A stretch of DNA of 64,000 bases, taken from the NCBI RefSeq assembly GCF_022346945.1, contig NZ_JAKRNI010000004.1, positions 62,001 to 126,000 of the forward strand. The letters run 5' to 3'. Position 1 is the stretch's first letter, and the number at the start of each line of letters is the position of its first letter. Shown here piece by piece: positions 54,184 through 63,601 of the stretch. The position numbers and the translations under genes are program-made. This stretch comes from Microbacterium sp. ACRRU (GTDB lineage: Bacteria > Actinomycetota > Actinomycetes > Actinomycetales > Microbacteriaceae). The notes beneath the pieces are model-generated. The model was not told where the DNA came from. It saw nothing but the letters and a program-made list of their open reading frames with translations, and searched no databases.

Positions 54184-55127
54184 GACAGCAGCGCGACCTT
54201 GCCGCCGGGGTGACCCTGCATCACGAAGCGCACTGCCTCGGGCGCGTCGGCGAGCGGGTACGTGCGGGCCACCGGCACCTCGAGATCCCCGGATGCCGCG
54301 AGCTCGAGCACGCGGGCCCGGGCGATGTCGCGGAACCTCGCGCTCTCGGGTCGCGCGCCCGCGATCCACAGGATGCCGTGGGTCTCCGCGTGCTGCGGAG
54401 ACACGATCGTCACGACACGGTCGCGTTCGGCCACCAGAGCGAGTGAAACCGCGAGGGCTTCGTCGGTGCCGGCGGCATCCCACGCGGCGGCGATCGGCGC
54501 TCCCCCGGCCGCCTCGAGGACCCGCTCAGCCAACCCGTCCCCGTAAGCCACGGGCAGGCCCCCGAATTTCCGCACTCGCGCGGCGGAATCGTCGGCGCCC
54601 GGGCCGACCGTCCCGATGACGCGGATGCCGAGCGCGCGCGCCTGCTGCAAGAGGCTCACACCCACCGCGCCGGATGCCGCGTGCAGCAGCACGGTCTCAC
54701 CCGCTGCGGTCCGGGTCACCTGGATCATCTCCGCAGCGGTCGTTCCCGCCAGCAGAAGGTTCGCTGCCTCAGCATGCGACAGCGCGGCCGGCTTGGCGAA
54801 CGCATCGCGCGCGGGAAGAGTCAGTTCGGTCGCGTACCCGCCCTGAACGCGGAAAGCGACGACCTCATCCCCCACCGTCAGCGGCCCGGAGCCGCCGACC
54901 GCATCGGGGCCGACCGCGGTGACTTCGCCCGACAGCTCGTACCCGATGGACACCGGGAAGGTCACCCCCGGCCGCGGAGCGGCGACGTGCTTGGCATCCG
55001 CCGGGTTCACCCCGGCCGCATGGACGCGGACGGTGACCTCGCCCGGGCCGGGCTCCGGTACCTCGACCTCGTCGAACGTCCAGTTCTCGGGAGATCCGGG
55101 CGTCTGAGCCCGCCACTGCTGCGCCAT
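54180..55127 (-). CDS. NADP-dependent quinone oxidoreductase-like enzyme
   Basis: 315 residues of the zinc-free medium-chain dehydrogenase family. The catalytic GroES-like half is followed by the nucleotide loop HAASGAVGVSLLQQARALG and the NAAWDAAGTDEALAVSL segment. No zinc-binding cysteines are visible. A reducer of quinones or enones is likely. It begins 30 bases after era on the same strand. Confidence 0.88.
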   Translation of the reverse strand: MAQQWRAQTPGSPENWTFDEVEVPEPGPGEVTVRVHAAGVNPADAKHVAAPRPGVTFPVSIGYELSGEVTAVGPDAVGGSGPLTVGDEVVAFRVQGGYATELTLPARDAFAKPAALSHAEAANLLLAGTTAAEMIQVTRTAAGETVLLHAASGAVGVSLLQQARALGIRVIGTVGPGADDSAARVRKFGGLPVAYGDGLAERVLEAAGGAPIAAAWDAAGTDEALAVSLALVAERDRVVTIVSPQHAETHGILWIAGARPESARFRDIARARVLELAASGDLEVPVARTYPLADAPEAVRFVMQGHPGGKVALLS

Positions 55128-55157
55128 CGTGGTCGTCCTTCCGGCCGGTCGACGCGG

Positions 55158-56051
55158 TCAGAAACCGAGGCGACCGAGCTGCTTGGGGTCGCGCTGCCAC
55201 TCTTTGGCGACGCGCACGTGCAGGGACAGGTATACCCGCCCGCCCACGAGCGGCTCGATCCCCTTGCGCGCCCGCGCCCCCACGTCCGCCAGGCGCGAGC
55301 CCTTGCGGCCGATGATGATCGCCTTCTGGCTGTCGCGCTCGACAACGATGTTGGCGTACACGTCGGTGAGATCACTGTCCTCGCGTGCCGACACGTCGTC
55401 GACCGTCACCGCGATGGAGTGCGGCAACTCGTCGCGCACCCCGTCGAGGGCCGCCTCACGAATGATCTCGGCGATGCGATCCTCGAGGGACTCGTCGGTC
55501 ACGACATCGTCGGGGTACAGCGCCGGCCCCTCGGGCATGAGCGAGAGCAGCTCATCGCTGAGGACATCGAGCTGGTCGCGGGTGACGGCCGAGAGCGGGA
55601 TGACCGCTGCCCAGTCCTCGCGGAGGGCATCCACTTCGATCAGACGCTCGGTGATCTGCTCCCGCGTCGCGGCGTCCGTCTTGGTGACCAGGGCGACCTT
55701 CTTGGCCCGGGGGTAGCCGGACAGCGACTCGGCGATGCGTCGGTCGCCGGGACCGACCTTCTCCGTCGCCGGTGCACAGAAGGCGATCACGTCGACATCT
55801 CCCAGCACCTGCTCGACGAGGTCGTTGAGTCGCTGCCCCAGCAGCGTCCGCGGACGATGGATGCCGGGGGTGTCGACGACCACCAGCTGACCGCCGGGCC
55901 GGTTGACGATCCCGCGGATGGCGCGTCGGGTGGTCTGCGGCTTCTCGCTCGTGATCGCCACCTTCTCGCCCACGAGCGCGTTCGTGAGGGTGGACTTTCC
56001 CACATTGGGGCGTCCGACGAAGGTCACGAAGCCGGATCGGGTGTCGGTCAT
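55158..56051 (-). CDS. era: GTPase Era
   Basis: 297 residues. Binds 16S rRNA and helps assemble the small ribosomal subunit. P-loop GRPNVGKST, G3 DTPG, and the C-terminal KH domain with AIIIGRKGSRLADVG. The usual NKxD is TKTD, a change common in actinobacterial Era. It overlaps the upstream CNNM gene by 4 bases. Typical ybeY-CNNM-era order. Confidence 0.97.
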   Translation of the reverse strand: MTDTRSGFVTFVGRPNVGKSTLTNALVGEKVAITSEKPQTTRRAIRGIVNRPGGQLVVVDTPGIHRPRTLLGQRLNDLVEQVLGDVDVIAFCAPATEKVGPGDRRIAESLSGYPRAKKVALVTKTDAATREQITERLIEVDALREDWAAVIPLSAVTRDQLDVLSDELLSLMPEGPALYPDDVVTDESLEDRIAEIIREAALDGVRDELPHSIAVTVDDVSAREDSDLTDVYANIVVERDSQKAIIIGRKGSRLADVGARARKGIEPLVGGRVYLSLHVRVAKEWQRDPKQLGRLGF

Positions 56052-57361
56052 CTGTCGTTCCTCTCGCGAGCGGCGCCCGCGGGCGCCGTCTCGTCGTTGT
56101 CGTCGTCGACCTCGGCGCGTTCGACGATCACCGTCGCGATGCCGCGATTGCGACCGCGCGAGGCGCCGCCGGTCATGACGAGGCCGGAGTGCTCTGCGGT
56201 GGCGCCGGGCTGCGGGATGCGCCCGAGGGCCTTGCCGAGCAGACCGCCGATCGAGTCGACGTCCTCGTCGTCGAGCTCGAGGCCGAACAGGTCACCGACC
56301 TCGTCGAGACCGAGACGAGCGCTGATGCGGTAGCGGCCGTCCTCCAACGGCACGATCTCGGTCGACGGTGCGTCGTATTCGTCGGAGATGTCCCCAACCA
56401 GCTCCTCGATCAGATCCTCGAGGGTGACCAGGCCCGCCACGCCGCCGTACTCATCCACCGCGAGGCAGACGTGCACGGCATCCTTCTTCATCTGCTGGAG
56501 CAGCGTCTCGGCCTTCATGGACTCGGGCACGAACACCGGGGGGCGCGCGATGCGGCGGATGGGCGCGTCGCGCCACCCGTCCTCCTCGCGGAAGGCGAAC
56601 TGCACCAGATCTTTGAGATACAGCATGCCGACGACGTCATCGGCCTCGTCATCGGCGAGCGGGACGCGCGAGACGCCCTTGTCGAGGAACAGCCCCAGCG
56701 CCTCGCGGGTGGTGGCGGTGGCATCCACCGTCACCATGTCGGTACGCGGCACCATGACCTCGCGCACGTAGCGGTCCGTGAAGTCGAACACGGAGTGGAT
56801 GAGCTCGCGGTCGTCCTCCTCGATGAGCTCGTTCTCGGCGGCCTCATCGATGATGCTGAGGAGCTGCTCCTCCGACGCGAACGATGTCGAGTGCGAGACG
56901 CCGGGTGTGATGCGGTCACCGACAGCGACCAGCCCATGAGCCAATGGTCCGAGCAGGACACGCATGCCCCGGATGATCGGGGCTCCGCCGCGCAGCAGAC
57001 CGGTCGCGTGCTGACGTCCGACGGCGCGCGGGCTGGCGCCGACCGCGACGAACGAGATCCCCGTCATGATCACTGCGGCGGCGATGACCGCGAGCCAGAT
57101 GTTATCGAAGAGGAGCATGAAGGCGGCGGCGACGAGGACCGCCGCGGTCGTCTCGGCGAGGACCCGGATGAAGACGACGGCCGTGACGTGCGCGCTCGGG
57201 TCGTCGGCGATGCGTTGCAACGACCGGGCGTTTCGACCCGCGGCGCCGAGCTCGACGAGATCCGCGCGCGAGGTCACCCCCAACGCGGCCTCGGAGGCGG
57301 CCATGAAGCCGCCGAAACCGACGAGGACGAGCGCCGCGACGAGAAGGAGGGCTTCGGTCAT
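56048..57361 (-). CDS. CNNM/CorC-type membrane protein
   Basis: 437 residues. N-terminal CNNM domain of about four helices (GFGGFMAASEAALGV, and the MTGISFVAVGASPRAV helix), CBS pair (about 210-330; EVMVPRTDMVTVDA, GGVAGLVTLEDLIEELVG) and C-terminal CorC_HlyC domain. Between ybeY and era, as in most actinobacteria. Role in metal export or ribosome-linked Mg2+ balance is not settled. Confidence 0.92.
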   Translation of the reverse strand: MTEALLLVAALVLVGFGGFMAASEAALGVTSRADLVELGAAGRNARSLQRIADDPSAHVTAVVFIRVLAETTAAVLVAAAFMLLFDNIWLAVIAAAVIMTGISFVAVGASPRAVGRQHATGLLRGGAPIIRGMRVLLGPLAHGLVAVGDRITPGVSHSTSFASEEQLLSIIDEAAENELIEEDDRELIHSVFDFTDRYVREVMVPRTDMVTVDATATTREALGLFLDKGVSRVPLADDEADDVVGMLYLKDLVQFAFREEDGWRDAPIRRIARPPVFVPESMKAETLLQQMKKDAVHVCLAVDEYGGVAGLVTLEDLIEELVGDISDEYDAPSTEIVPLEDGRYRISARLGLDEVGDLFGLELDDEDVDSIGGLLGKALGRIPQPGATAEHSGLVMTGGASRGRNRGIATVIVERAEVDDDNDETAPAGAARERNDR

Positions 57362-57825
57362 GCGCGGCGGCGGCGCTCGACGGCCTGGAAGCCGGCGATG
57401 AGCTCGCGCTGGAGTCCGAACATCTCTCGCTCCTCATCGGGCTCGGCGTGGTCGAAGCCGAGGAGGTGGAGAAGGCCGTGCGTGGTGAGGAGGATCAGCT
57501 CGTCCTGGGTGGAGTGCTTCGCAGCGACGGCCTGCGTCTCGGCCACGGCGGGGCACAGCACGATGTCGCCGAGGAGCCCGGCGGGCGTCGGGGAATCCTC
57601 GGTGCCCGGACGCAGCTCGTCCATGGGGAAGCTGAGCACGTCGGTCGGTCCGGGCTCGTCCATCCACTGCACGTGGAGCGACTCCATTGCGCCCTCGTCG
57701 ACCAGCACGATTGCGACGTCGGCATCCGGGCTCACGTGCAGTTCGGCGAGGTTGTGCTCCATGAGGCGCAGGAGCACCTGCTCGTCGACCTCGTGGCCGG
57801 ATTCGTTGTTGATCTCGATCGTCAT
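57358..57825 (-). CDS. ybeY: Endoribonuclease YbeY
   Basis: 155 residues. Needed for 16S rRNA 3' end maturation and ribosome quality control. The zinc site HGLLHLLGFDH (His-x3-His-x5-His) is intact. The start overlaps phoH by 4 bases; the stop overlaps the CNNM gene by 4 bases. Confidence 0.97.
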   Translation of the reverse strand: MTIEINNESGHEVDEQVLLRLMEHNLAELHVSPDADVAIVLVDEGAMESLHVQWMDEPGPTDVLSFPMDELRPGTEDSPTPAGLLGDIVLCPAVAETQAVAAKHSTQDELILLTTHGLLHLLGFDHAEPDEEREMFGLQRELIAGFQAVERRRRA

Positions 57826-58907
57826 GAACGGTTTCGTCTCGGGAGGTGATCGCGCGGACCCGCGGGACGGGCCGCGCCGCGGCGTTCGGCACGATTGGCG
57901 AACTCGGTGGCCTCGTCGCGTTCGCGGCGGGACATGAGCCGTCTCTCGTCATACTCGCTGTACGCATCGACGATACGACCCACGAGGGTGTGCCGCACGA
58001 CGTCGTCGCTGGTGAGGTAGGCGAAGTGGATGTCGTCGATCTCGCCGAGCACGCGCGTTACCAGTCGCAGACCCGAGGCGCCCTGCGGCAGGTCGATCTG
58101 TGTGATGTCGCCCGTGACCACCATGCGGGTTCCGAAGCCGAGACGCGTCAGGAACATCTTCATCTGCTCGGGTGTGGTGTTCTGCGCCTCGTCGAGCACG
58201 ACGAACGAGTCGTTGAGGGTCCGACCGCGCATGTAGGCCAGCGGTGCGACCTCGATGGTGCCCGTCGCCATGAGCTTGGGGACGATGTCGGGGTCCATCA
58301 TCTCGTTGAGAGCGTCGTACAGCGGGCGCAGGTAGGGGTCGATCTTGTCCGTGAGGGTGCCCGGCAGGAATCCGAGGCGCTCCCCCGCTTCGACCGCGGG
58401 ACGCGTGAGGATGATGCGGCTGACCTCTTTGCGCTGCAGCGCCTGCACGGCCTTGGCCATCGCGAGATAGGTCTTTCCGGTACCGGCGGGGCCGATGCCG
58501 AAGACGATCGTGTTCTCCTCGATGGCGTCGACGTACGCCTTCTGCCCGAGCGTCTTCGGACGGATGACTTTCCCGCGCGACGACAGGATGGCTTCACCGA
58601 GCACCTCGGAGGGGCGCGGTCCCCCATCGGAGCGGAGGATCCGACTGGAGCTGGACACGTCCGCCGGGTCCAGACCCTGACCGTTGCGCGTCATGGTGAG
58701 CAGTTCGTCGACCAGACCTTTCGCCGCGGCGACCGCCGCGGCCGCACCGGAGAGCGTGATCTCATTGCCGCGCACGTGAACGTCGACGTCGGGGTGCTCC
58801 TTCTCGACGACGCGCAGGAGGCGGTCTTGGGGCCCCAGGAGCTGGACCATGGCGACGCCGTCGGCGTACAGACGCTCGACGACGGGTTCTTCGGGGGAAT
58901 CAGCCAC
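57822..58907 (-). CDS. phoH: PhoH family ATPase
   Basis: 361 residues. N-terminal KH-like region VDVHVRGNEITLSGAA, then the P-loop GPAGTGKTYLAMAKAV and the Walker B FVVLDEAQNTT. Family members couple ATP to RNA helicase or nuclease activity; the fused KH domain suggests RNA. The GTG start overlaps the HIT gene by 8 bases. It belongs to the phoH-ybeY-CNNM-era operon. Confidence 0.95.
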   Translation of the reverse strand: MADSPEEPVVERLYADGVAMVQLLGPQDRLLRVVEKEHPDVDVHVRGNEITLSGAAAAVAAAKGLVDELLTMTRNGQGLDPADVSSSSRILRSDGGPRPSEVLGEAILSSRGKVIRPKTLGQKAYVDAIEENTIVFGIGPAGTGKTYLAMAKAVQALQRKEVSRIILTRPAVEAGERLGFLPGTLTDKIDPYLRPLYDALNEMMDPDIVPKLMATGTIEVAPLAYMRGRTLNDSFVVLDEAQNTTPEQMKMFLTRLGFGTRMVVTGDITQIDLPQGASGLRLVTRVLGEIDDIHFAYLTSDDVVRHTLVGRIVDAYSEYDERRLMSRRERDEATEFANRAERRGAARPAGPRDHLPRRNRS

Positions 58908-59247
58908 CCGTGCTCTTTTCGTTCAGGCCGCCCGCGAGGACGTGGGCGTGTACATGGAAAACGGTCTGGCCGGCGCCGGCGCCGGTGTTGAAGACGAGAC
59001 GGAAGTCACCGTCGGCGTGCTCGGCCGCGACGGAATTGGCCAACCCCACGATCTCCGTGAGCAGAGCCGGGTCGCCCGCCGCGAGCTCGACGACGTTGCG
59101 GTACTCCTGGGTCTTGGGGATCACCAGCAGATGCACCGGCGCCTGCGGCGCGATGTCGCGGATGGCGAACGCGTTCTCGGTCTCGGCGACGATCTCGGCG
59201 GGAATCTCGCCCTGGAGGATGCGCGTGAAGATCGTCGGCTCGCTCAT
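58900..59247 (-). CDS. HIT family nucleotide hydrolase
   Basis: 115 residues. The histidine triad is HVHAHVLAG near residue 100. Hydrolyses nucleoside phosphoramidates such as AMP-amines. Full-length for the Hint group. Start at GTG/ATG gives MSEPTIFTRILQGEIPAEIV, the canonical opening. Upstream of phoH in the conserved cluster. Confidence 0.95.
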   Translation of the reverse strand: MSEPTIFTRILQGEIPAEIVAETENAFAIRDIAPQAPVHLLVIPKTQEYRNVVELAAGDPALLTEIVGLANSVAAEHADGDFRLVFNTGAGAGQTVFHVHAHVLAGGLNEKSTGG

Positions 59248-59351
59248 GGCATCCAGTCTATCGACGGGGTCCGACGACGGGTCGGGCGCGCCGCGGGCGG
59301 TGCTGGCGTGCCGTGGTGGCGGAGGATCGGCTCTCGGCTCCGGCGTTCGGG

Positions 59352-60086
59352 CTACCAGCGCCCGGTGGCGGCCGAGATCACCGCGATCGCGGCCGCGCCG
59401 GCGGTGGACGTGCGCAGGACGGTCTCGCCCAGGCGCACGACACGCGCGCCCGCGTGCCGCAGCGCGTCGAGCTCCTCGGGGGCGATACCGCCCTCGGGGC
59501 CGACGACGAGCACGACATCGCGCTCATCGGAGGGGACGGATGCCAGCTCCGTCAGCCTCTCGGCGGCCGACGGCTCGAGTACGAGCACGCGGGAGTCACC
59601 CGCGCGCGCGACCACCTCGGCCAGGCGCGCGACGCCCTCGACCTCGGGGATCCAGGGGCGGTGCGCTTGCTTCGCCGCCTCGCGCACGATCGTCCGCCAA
59701 CGGGCCAAGCCTTTCTCGGCCTTGGCATCCCACCGCGACACGCTGCGCGCGGCCTGCCAGGGCACGATCACGTCGACGCCCAGCTCGGTCGCCGCCTGCA
59801 CGGCGAGCTCGTCGCGATCGCCCTTCGCCAGTGCCTGCACGAGCACGATGCGCGGGGCCGGCGCCGGAACCTCGGCGCGGCCCGTCACGAGCACCGAGAC
59901 CTCTTTCGGCGCCACCGCGCTCGTGCGTCCCTCGAGCCACACGCCACGCCCGTCACCGAGCGTCACCGCCTCGTCGACGCGAACGCGCCGTACCGCCGCG
60001 GCGTGATGCGCCTCGGGGCCGGTGAGCACCACGACATCGCCCGCGACAGCCGCGGTCGCGTTCTCCGTGACGAAGTGCAGAGCCAC
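59352..60086 (-). CDS. rsmE: 16S rRNA (uracil1498-N3)-methyltransferase
   Basis: 244 residues of the SPOUT family. Methylates U1498 of 16S rRNA. The knotted SAM site is visible in VVLVGPEGGIAPEELDALRHAGARVV plus LGETVLRTSTA. The OB-like N-terminus holds EAHHAAAVRRVRVDEAVTLG. Three bases downstream of dnaJ on the same strand. Confidence 0.93.
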   Translation of the reverse strand: MALHFVTENATAAVAGDVVVLTGPEAHHAAAVRRVRVDEAVTLGDGRGVWLEGRTSAVAPKEVSVLVTGRAEVPAPAPRIVLVQALAKGDRDELAVQAATELGVDVIVPWQAARSVSRWDAKAEKGLARWRTIVREAAKQAHRPWIPEVEGVARLAEVVARAGDSRVLVLEPSAAERLTELASVPSDERDVVLVVGPEGGIAPEELDALRHAGARVVRLGETVLRTSTAGAAAIAVISAATGRW

Positions 60087-60088
60087 GG

Positions 60089-61210
60089 TCAGTGCCGGAA
60101 ACGGTCGCGGAACTTGGAGAACAGGCCCTGCTGGTGCTCGGAGAGGCGCGGCTTCGGGGCCTTCGTGCGCTTGGCGAACTCCTCGATCAGCGCGCGCTCC
60201 TTGTGGTCGAGACGGGTTGGCGTGACCACGTGGACACCGACCTTGAGGTCGCCGCGCTGGCTGCCGCGCAACGGCGTGATCCCGCGTCCCTTGATGGTGA
60301 GCACGTCACCGGACTGCACCCCCGGTCGCACCTCCAGGTCGACGCTGCCGTCGAGCGACTCGATGGTGGTGGTCGTGCCGAGGATGGCATCCGGCATCGA
60401 TACCTCGAGGGTGGCGAGCAGGTCGTCGCCCTCGCGGCTGAACGAATCGTGCGACTCCACCGTGATCTCGAGGTACAGGTCGCCGTTGGGTCCGCCGGCG
60501 GGACCGACCTCGCCGGAGCCGGGGAGCTGCAGTCGCAGACCGGTCTCGACACCGGCGGGGATGTCGACCGACACCGTCCGGCGTGCGCGCACACGTCCCT
60601 GACCCTGGCACGTCCCGCAGGGGTAGGGGATGGTCGTGCCGTGCCCCTGGCAGACGCTGCAGGGCTGACTGGTCACGACGTTGCCGAGGAGGCTGCGAAC
60701 GGTGCGCTGGACGTGACCCGAGCCGTGGCAGATGTCGCACGTGACCTCGGTCGTCCCGGGCTGCGTGCACGCGCCCTGGCACGTCTCGCACAGCACCGCC
60801 GTGTCGACCTCGAGGTCGCGGTGGACGCCGAAGACGACGTCGCCGAGGCTCAGGGTCACCCGCACGAGGGCGTCCTGGCCGCGCTCGCGCCGCGAGCGGG
60901 GACGCGGGCCGCGTGCGCCGCCGCCCTGCGCACCGCCGAAGAACGTCTCGAAGATGTCGCTGAACCCGCCGAACCCGGCGGCGCCCCCGCCGCCGAACGG
61001 GTTCTGGTCACCGCCCATGTCGTAGCGATGGCGCTGCTCGGGGTCGCTGAGCACGTCGTACGCGTGGGTGACGAGCTTGAATCGCTCGGATGCATCCTCG
61101 CCCGGGTTCACATCGGGGTGCAGCTCACGGGCGAGCCGACGGTACGCCTTCTTGATGTCGTCGGCGCTGGCGTCGCGTGCGACGCCGAGGACCTCGTAGT
61201 GGTCAGCCAC
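60089..61210 (-). CDS. dnaJ: Chaperone DnaJ (type I)
   Basis: 373 residues. J domain with HPD in ELHPDVNPG, a Gly/Phe linker ([11 protein letters not shown]), four CxxCxGxG-type zinc repeats (the first is CETCQGAC, lacking the last Gly) and two beta-barrel substrate domains. The partner of DnaK in protein folding. It follows hrcA with a 51-base gap and shares its CIRCE control. Confidence 0.96.
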   Translation of the reverse strand: MADHYEVLGVARDASADDIKKAYRRLARELHPDVNPGEDASERFKLVTHAYDVLSDPEQRHRYDMGGDQNPFGGGGAAGFGGFSDIFETFFGGAQGGGARGPRPRSRRERGQDALVRVTLSLGDVVFGVHRDLEVDTAVLCETCQGACTQPGTTEVTCDICHGSGHVQRTVRSLLGNVVTSQPCSVCQGHGTTIPYPCGTCQGQGRVRARRTVSVDIPAGVETGLRLQLPGSGEVGPAGGPNGDLYLEITVESHDSFSREGDDLLATLEVSMPDAILGTTTTIESLDGSVDLEVRPGVQSGDVLTIKGRGITPLRGSQRGDLKVGVHVVTPTRLDHKERALIEEFAKRTKAPKPRLSEHQQGLFSKFRDRFRH

Positions 61211-61261
61211 AATCGCCTTCCTGCCCGCTCGCGCGGGGTCGATCTCTGCGTGGGGTGTTCG

Positions 61262-62302
61262 TCAACGAGCGCTGTCGTCGTCTTCGAGCATCCGGGTCAG
61301 GTAATGCGCGACGGCGCGGACCGCCGCGAGGTTGGAGGAATAGTCCATGCGGGTCGGGCCGAGCAGACCCACGCGGGCTCCGCCGGCCGTGCCGTCGTAC
61401 CGGCTCGCGAGGACGGATGCCTCGACAAGACCGAACGGCTCGTTCTCGCGGCCGATGCTGGCCGAAAGGCCCTGCTCGTCGGCGACCATCTCGCTCATGA
61501 GGCGCAGGAGCGTCACCTGCTCCTCGATGGCCTCCAGCAGCGGGTAGATGCTGCCGCGGAAATCGGATTCGCGCTTGGCGAGCGTGGCAGCGCCGGCCAT
61601 GACCAGACGGTCCTGGCGGAACTCCTCGAGTTCTTCACCGACGACGCGGAGCACCGCGTCGGCGATCGCATCGAGCACCATGCCCGGCCGCGGGGGTTCG
61701 CTCGTCGCGGAGGCGACGGTCTGCGCGCAGTCGGCGACGCTGCGCCCCACCAGGAGGGCTCCGACACGGGCCCGGAGCTGGACGATGTCGCTCTCGGTCG
61801 GTTCGGCCGGGACGAGCGCGATGCGCTGGGAGACCCGGCCGGTGTCGGTGACGAGGATGACGAGCACGCGCGGGCCGCCGAGGGCGACGAGTTCGACGTG
61901 CGAGAGGTTCGCGCGGGAGAAGGAGGGGTACTGGACGATCGCGACCTGGCCGGTCAGCTGCGTGAGCGCGCGGACGGTACGGGCGAGGAGGTCGTCGAGG
62001 TCGCCGGCTTCGTCGAGGAACGACGTGATCGCGCTGCGCTGCGCGGTCGACAGAGGACGGAGCTCGGCGAGGTGGTCGACGAAAACGCGGTACCCCTTGT
62101 CAGTGGGAACGCGTCCGGACGACGTGTGCGGCGCGACGATGAGGTCTTCGTCCTCGAGCTGGGCCATGTCGTTGCGGATGGTCGCCGCCGAGACACCGAA
62201 GGCGTGCCGCTCGACGATCGCCTTGCTGCCGACGGGCTCACGCGTGTCGACGTAGTCCTGCACGATCGCGCGGAGCACCTGCAAGCCGCGTTCGGACACC
62301 AT
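61262..62302 (-). CDS. hrcA: Heat-inducible transcription repressor HrcA
   Basis: 346 residues. Winged helix at the N-terminus (ERGLQVLRAIVQDYVDTREP, then SAATIRNDMAQLED) followed by the GAF-like and HrcA-specific regions. Binds the CIRCE operator and represses the hrcA-dnaJ genes; a CIRCE site lies 17 bases before its ATG, so it is autoregulated. Confidence 0.97.
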   Translation of the reverse strand: MVSERGLQVLRAIVQDYVDTREPVGSKAIVERHAFGVSAATIRNDMAQLEDEDLIVAPHTSSGRVPTDKGYRVFVDHLAELRPLSTAQRSAITSFLDEAGDLDDLLARTVRALTQLTGQVAIVQYPSFSRANLSHVELVALGGPRVLVILVTDTGRVSQRIALVPAEPTESDIVQLRARVGALLVGRSVADCAQTVASATSEPPRPGMVLDAIADAVLRVVGEELEEFRQDRLVMAGAATLAKRESDFRGSIYPLLEAIEEQVTLLRLMSEMVADEQGLSASIGRENEPFGLVEASVLASRYDGTAGGARVGLLGPTRMDYSSNLAAVRAVAHYLTRMLEDDDSAR

Positions 62303-62318
62303 GGCCGGCTCCCTCCTT

Positions 62319-62345
62319 CTGGCACTCCAATCACCTGAGTGCCAA
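62319..62345. promoter_or_regulatory. CIRCE operator of hrcA
   Basis: TGGCACTC-N9-GAGTGCCA at 62320-62344, the known TTAGCACTC-N9-GAGTGCTAA operator with G replacing A in both arms, symmetrically. It overlaps the TAGAAT -10-like box on the minus strand. Confidence 0.9.
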
Positions 62346-62383
62346 TTCTAGGGCACGCGCCCGAAACGGAGCCGGAACGGCGC

Positions 62384-63601
62384 TCAGACCGTGAGTGCCC
62401 GCACGACGGCATCGGCGAGCAACCGGCCCCGACGCGTCAGCACGATGCGTCCGCGAACGGCATCCGGTCCTTCGACGAGTCCATCCGCGATGAGAGAGGC
62501 GACGGCCTTGCGGCCCTCGCCGAGGAGCTCCGACACCGGCAGGCCTTCGCGAATGCGGCTGCGCAACAGCACGGACTCCAGACGTCGCGCGGTGTCGTCG
62601 GGTCGCTCCCGTGCGGCGGCGGGCGACTCCCCCGCCGCCAGCCGCTGCGCGTAGGCGGCCGGGTGCTTCACGTTCCACCACCGGAGTCCGGCGACGTGGC
62701 TGTGTGCTCCGGGACCGAATCCCCACCAGTCCGTCCCCCGCCAGTAGGCGAGGTTGTGCCGGGACCGGTGCGCCGTGTCCGTGGCCCAGTTCGACACTTC
62801 GTACCAGTCGTACCCCGCGCCGCTCAGCAGGTCGTCGGCCAGCTCGTACATGTCGGCCTGCAGGTCGTCGTCCGGCATCGCCACGCTCCCCGAGCGGATC
62901 TGGCGCGCGAGCTTCGTGCCGTCCTCGACGATGAGCGCGTAGGCGGAGACGTGGTCGGGCCGCAGGGCGGTCGCCGTCTCGAGCGAGGCGCGCCAGTCGT
63001 CGAGCGACTCCCCCGGGGCGCCGTAGATGAGGTCGAGCGAGACGTCGAGCCCCGCCCGGCGCGCAGCGGCCACCGCGGTGGCCACGTTGCGCGGATCGTG
63101 GGTGCGGTCGAGCACGGCGAGCACGTGCGGCTGCGCGGACTGCATGCCGATCGACAGCCGCGTGACGCCGGCCTCCGCCAGAGTCTCGGCGACACGGTCG
63201 TCGACGGTGTCGGGGTTCGCCTCCACGGTGACCTCGGCTCCCTCGGCGATCCCGAACTCCCCGCGCACCGCGTCGAGCATGCGCGCGAGGTCGCCCGGAG
63301 GCAGCAGCGTCGGGGTGCCTCCGCCGAAGAACACCGTGGATGCCGCGCGCCGGGTGCCCGCGGCATCCATGACCCCGCTCGCCAGGCGCACCTCGGCGGC
63401 GAGCGTGTCGGCGAAGTCCTCCTGTCGCGCACCCCGCAACTCGCTCGAGGTGTACGTGTTGAAGTCGCAGTAGCCGCAGCGGACTCGGCAGAACGGCACG
63501 TGCAGGTACACGCCGAAGTCGGCCGTCGGGTCGAGCGGGAGATCGTCGGGCAGCCGCCCGTCGGGCGGGGCCGGGTCGCCGAGCGGAAGTGGCCCGCCCA
63601 T
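62384..63601 (-). CDS. hemW: Heme chaperone HemW / coproporphyrinogen-like radical SAM protein
   Basis: 405 residues. Radical SAM cluster site FCRVRCGYCDFNTYTS (Cys-x3-Cys-x2-Cys), then GGGTPTLLPPGDL and EANPDTVDD. HemW delivers heme to membrane enzymes, unlike true HemN. The position next to hrcA-dnaJ is conserved. Its start overlaps the stop of the DUF1990 gene by one base. Confidence 0.94.
   Translation of the reverse strand: MGGPLPLGDPAPPDGRLPDDLPLDPTADFGVYLHVPFCRVRCGYCDFNTYTSSELRGARQEDFADTLAAEVRLASGVMDAAGTRRAASTVFFGGGTPTLLPPGDLARMLDAVRGEFGIAEGAEVTVEANPDTVDDRVAETLAEAGVTRLSIGMQSAQPHVLAVLDRTHDPRNVATAVAAARRAGLDVSLDLIYGAPGESLDDWRASLETATALRPDHVSAYALIVEDGTKLARQIRSGSVAMPDDDLQADMYELADDLLSGAGYDWYEVSNWATDTAHRSRHNLAYWRGTDWWGFGPGAHSHVAGLRWWNVKHPAAYAQRLAAGESPAAARERPDDTARRLESVLLRSRIREGLPVSELLGEGRKAVASLIADGLVEGPDAVRGRIVLTRRGRLLADAVVRALTV

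Noticed and set aside
60092..62338. 748-codon plus-strand frame
   Set aside because: Opposite dnaJ and hrcA, which are both full length with all motifs.
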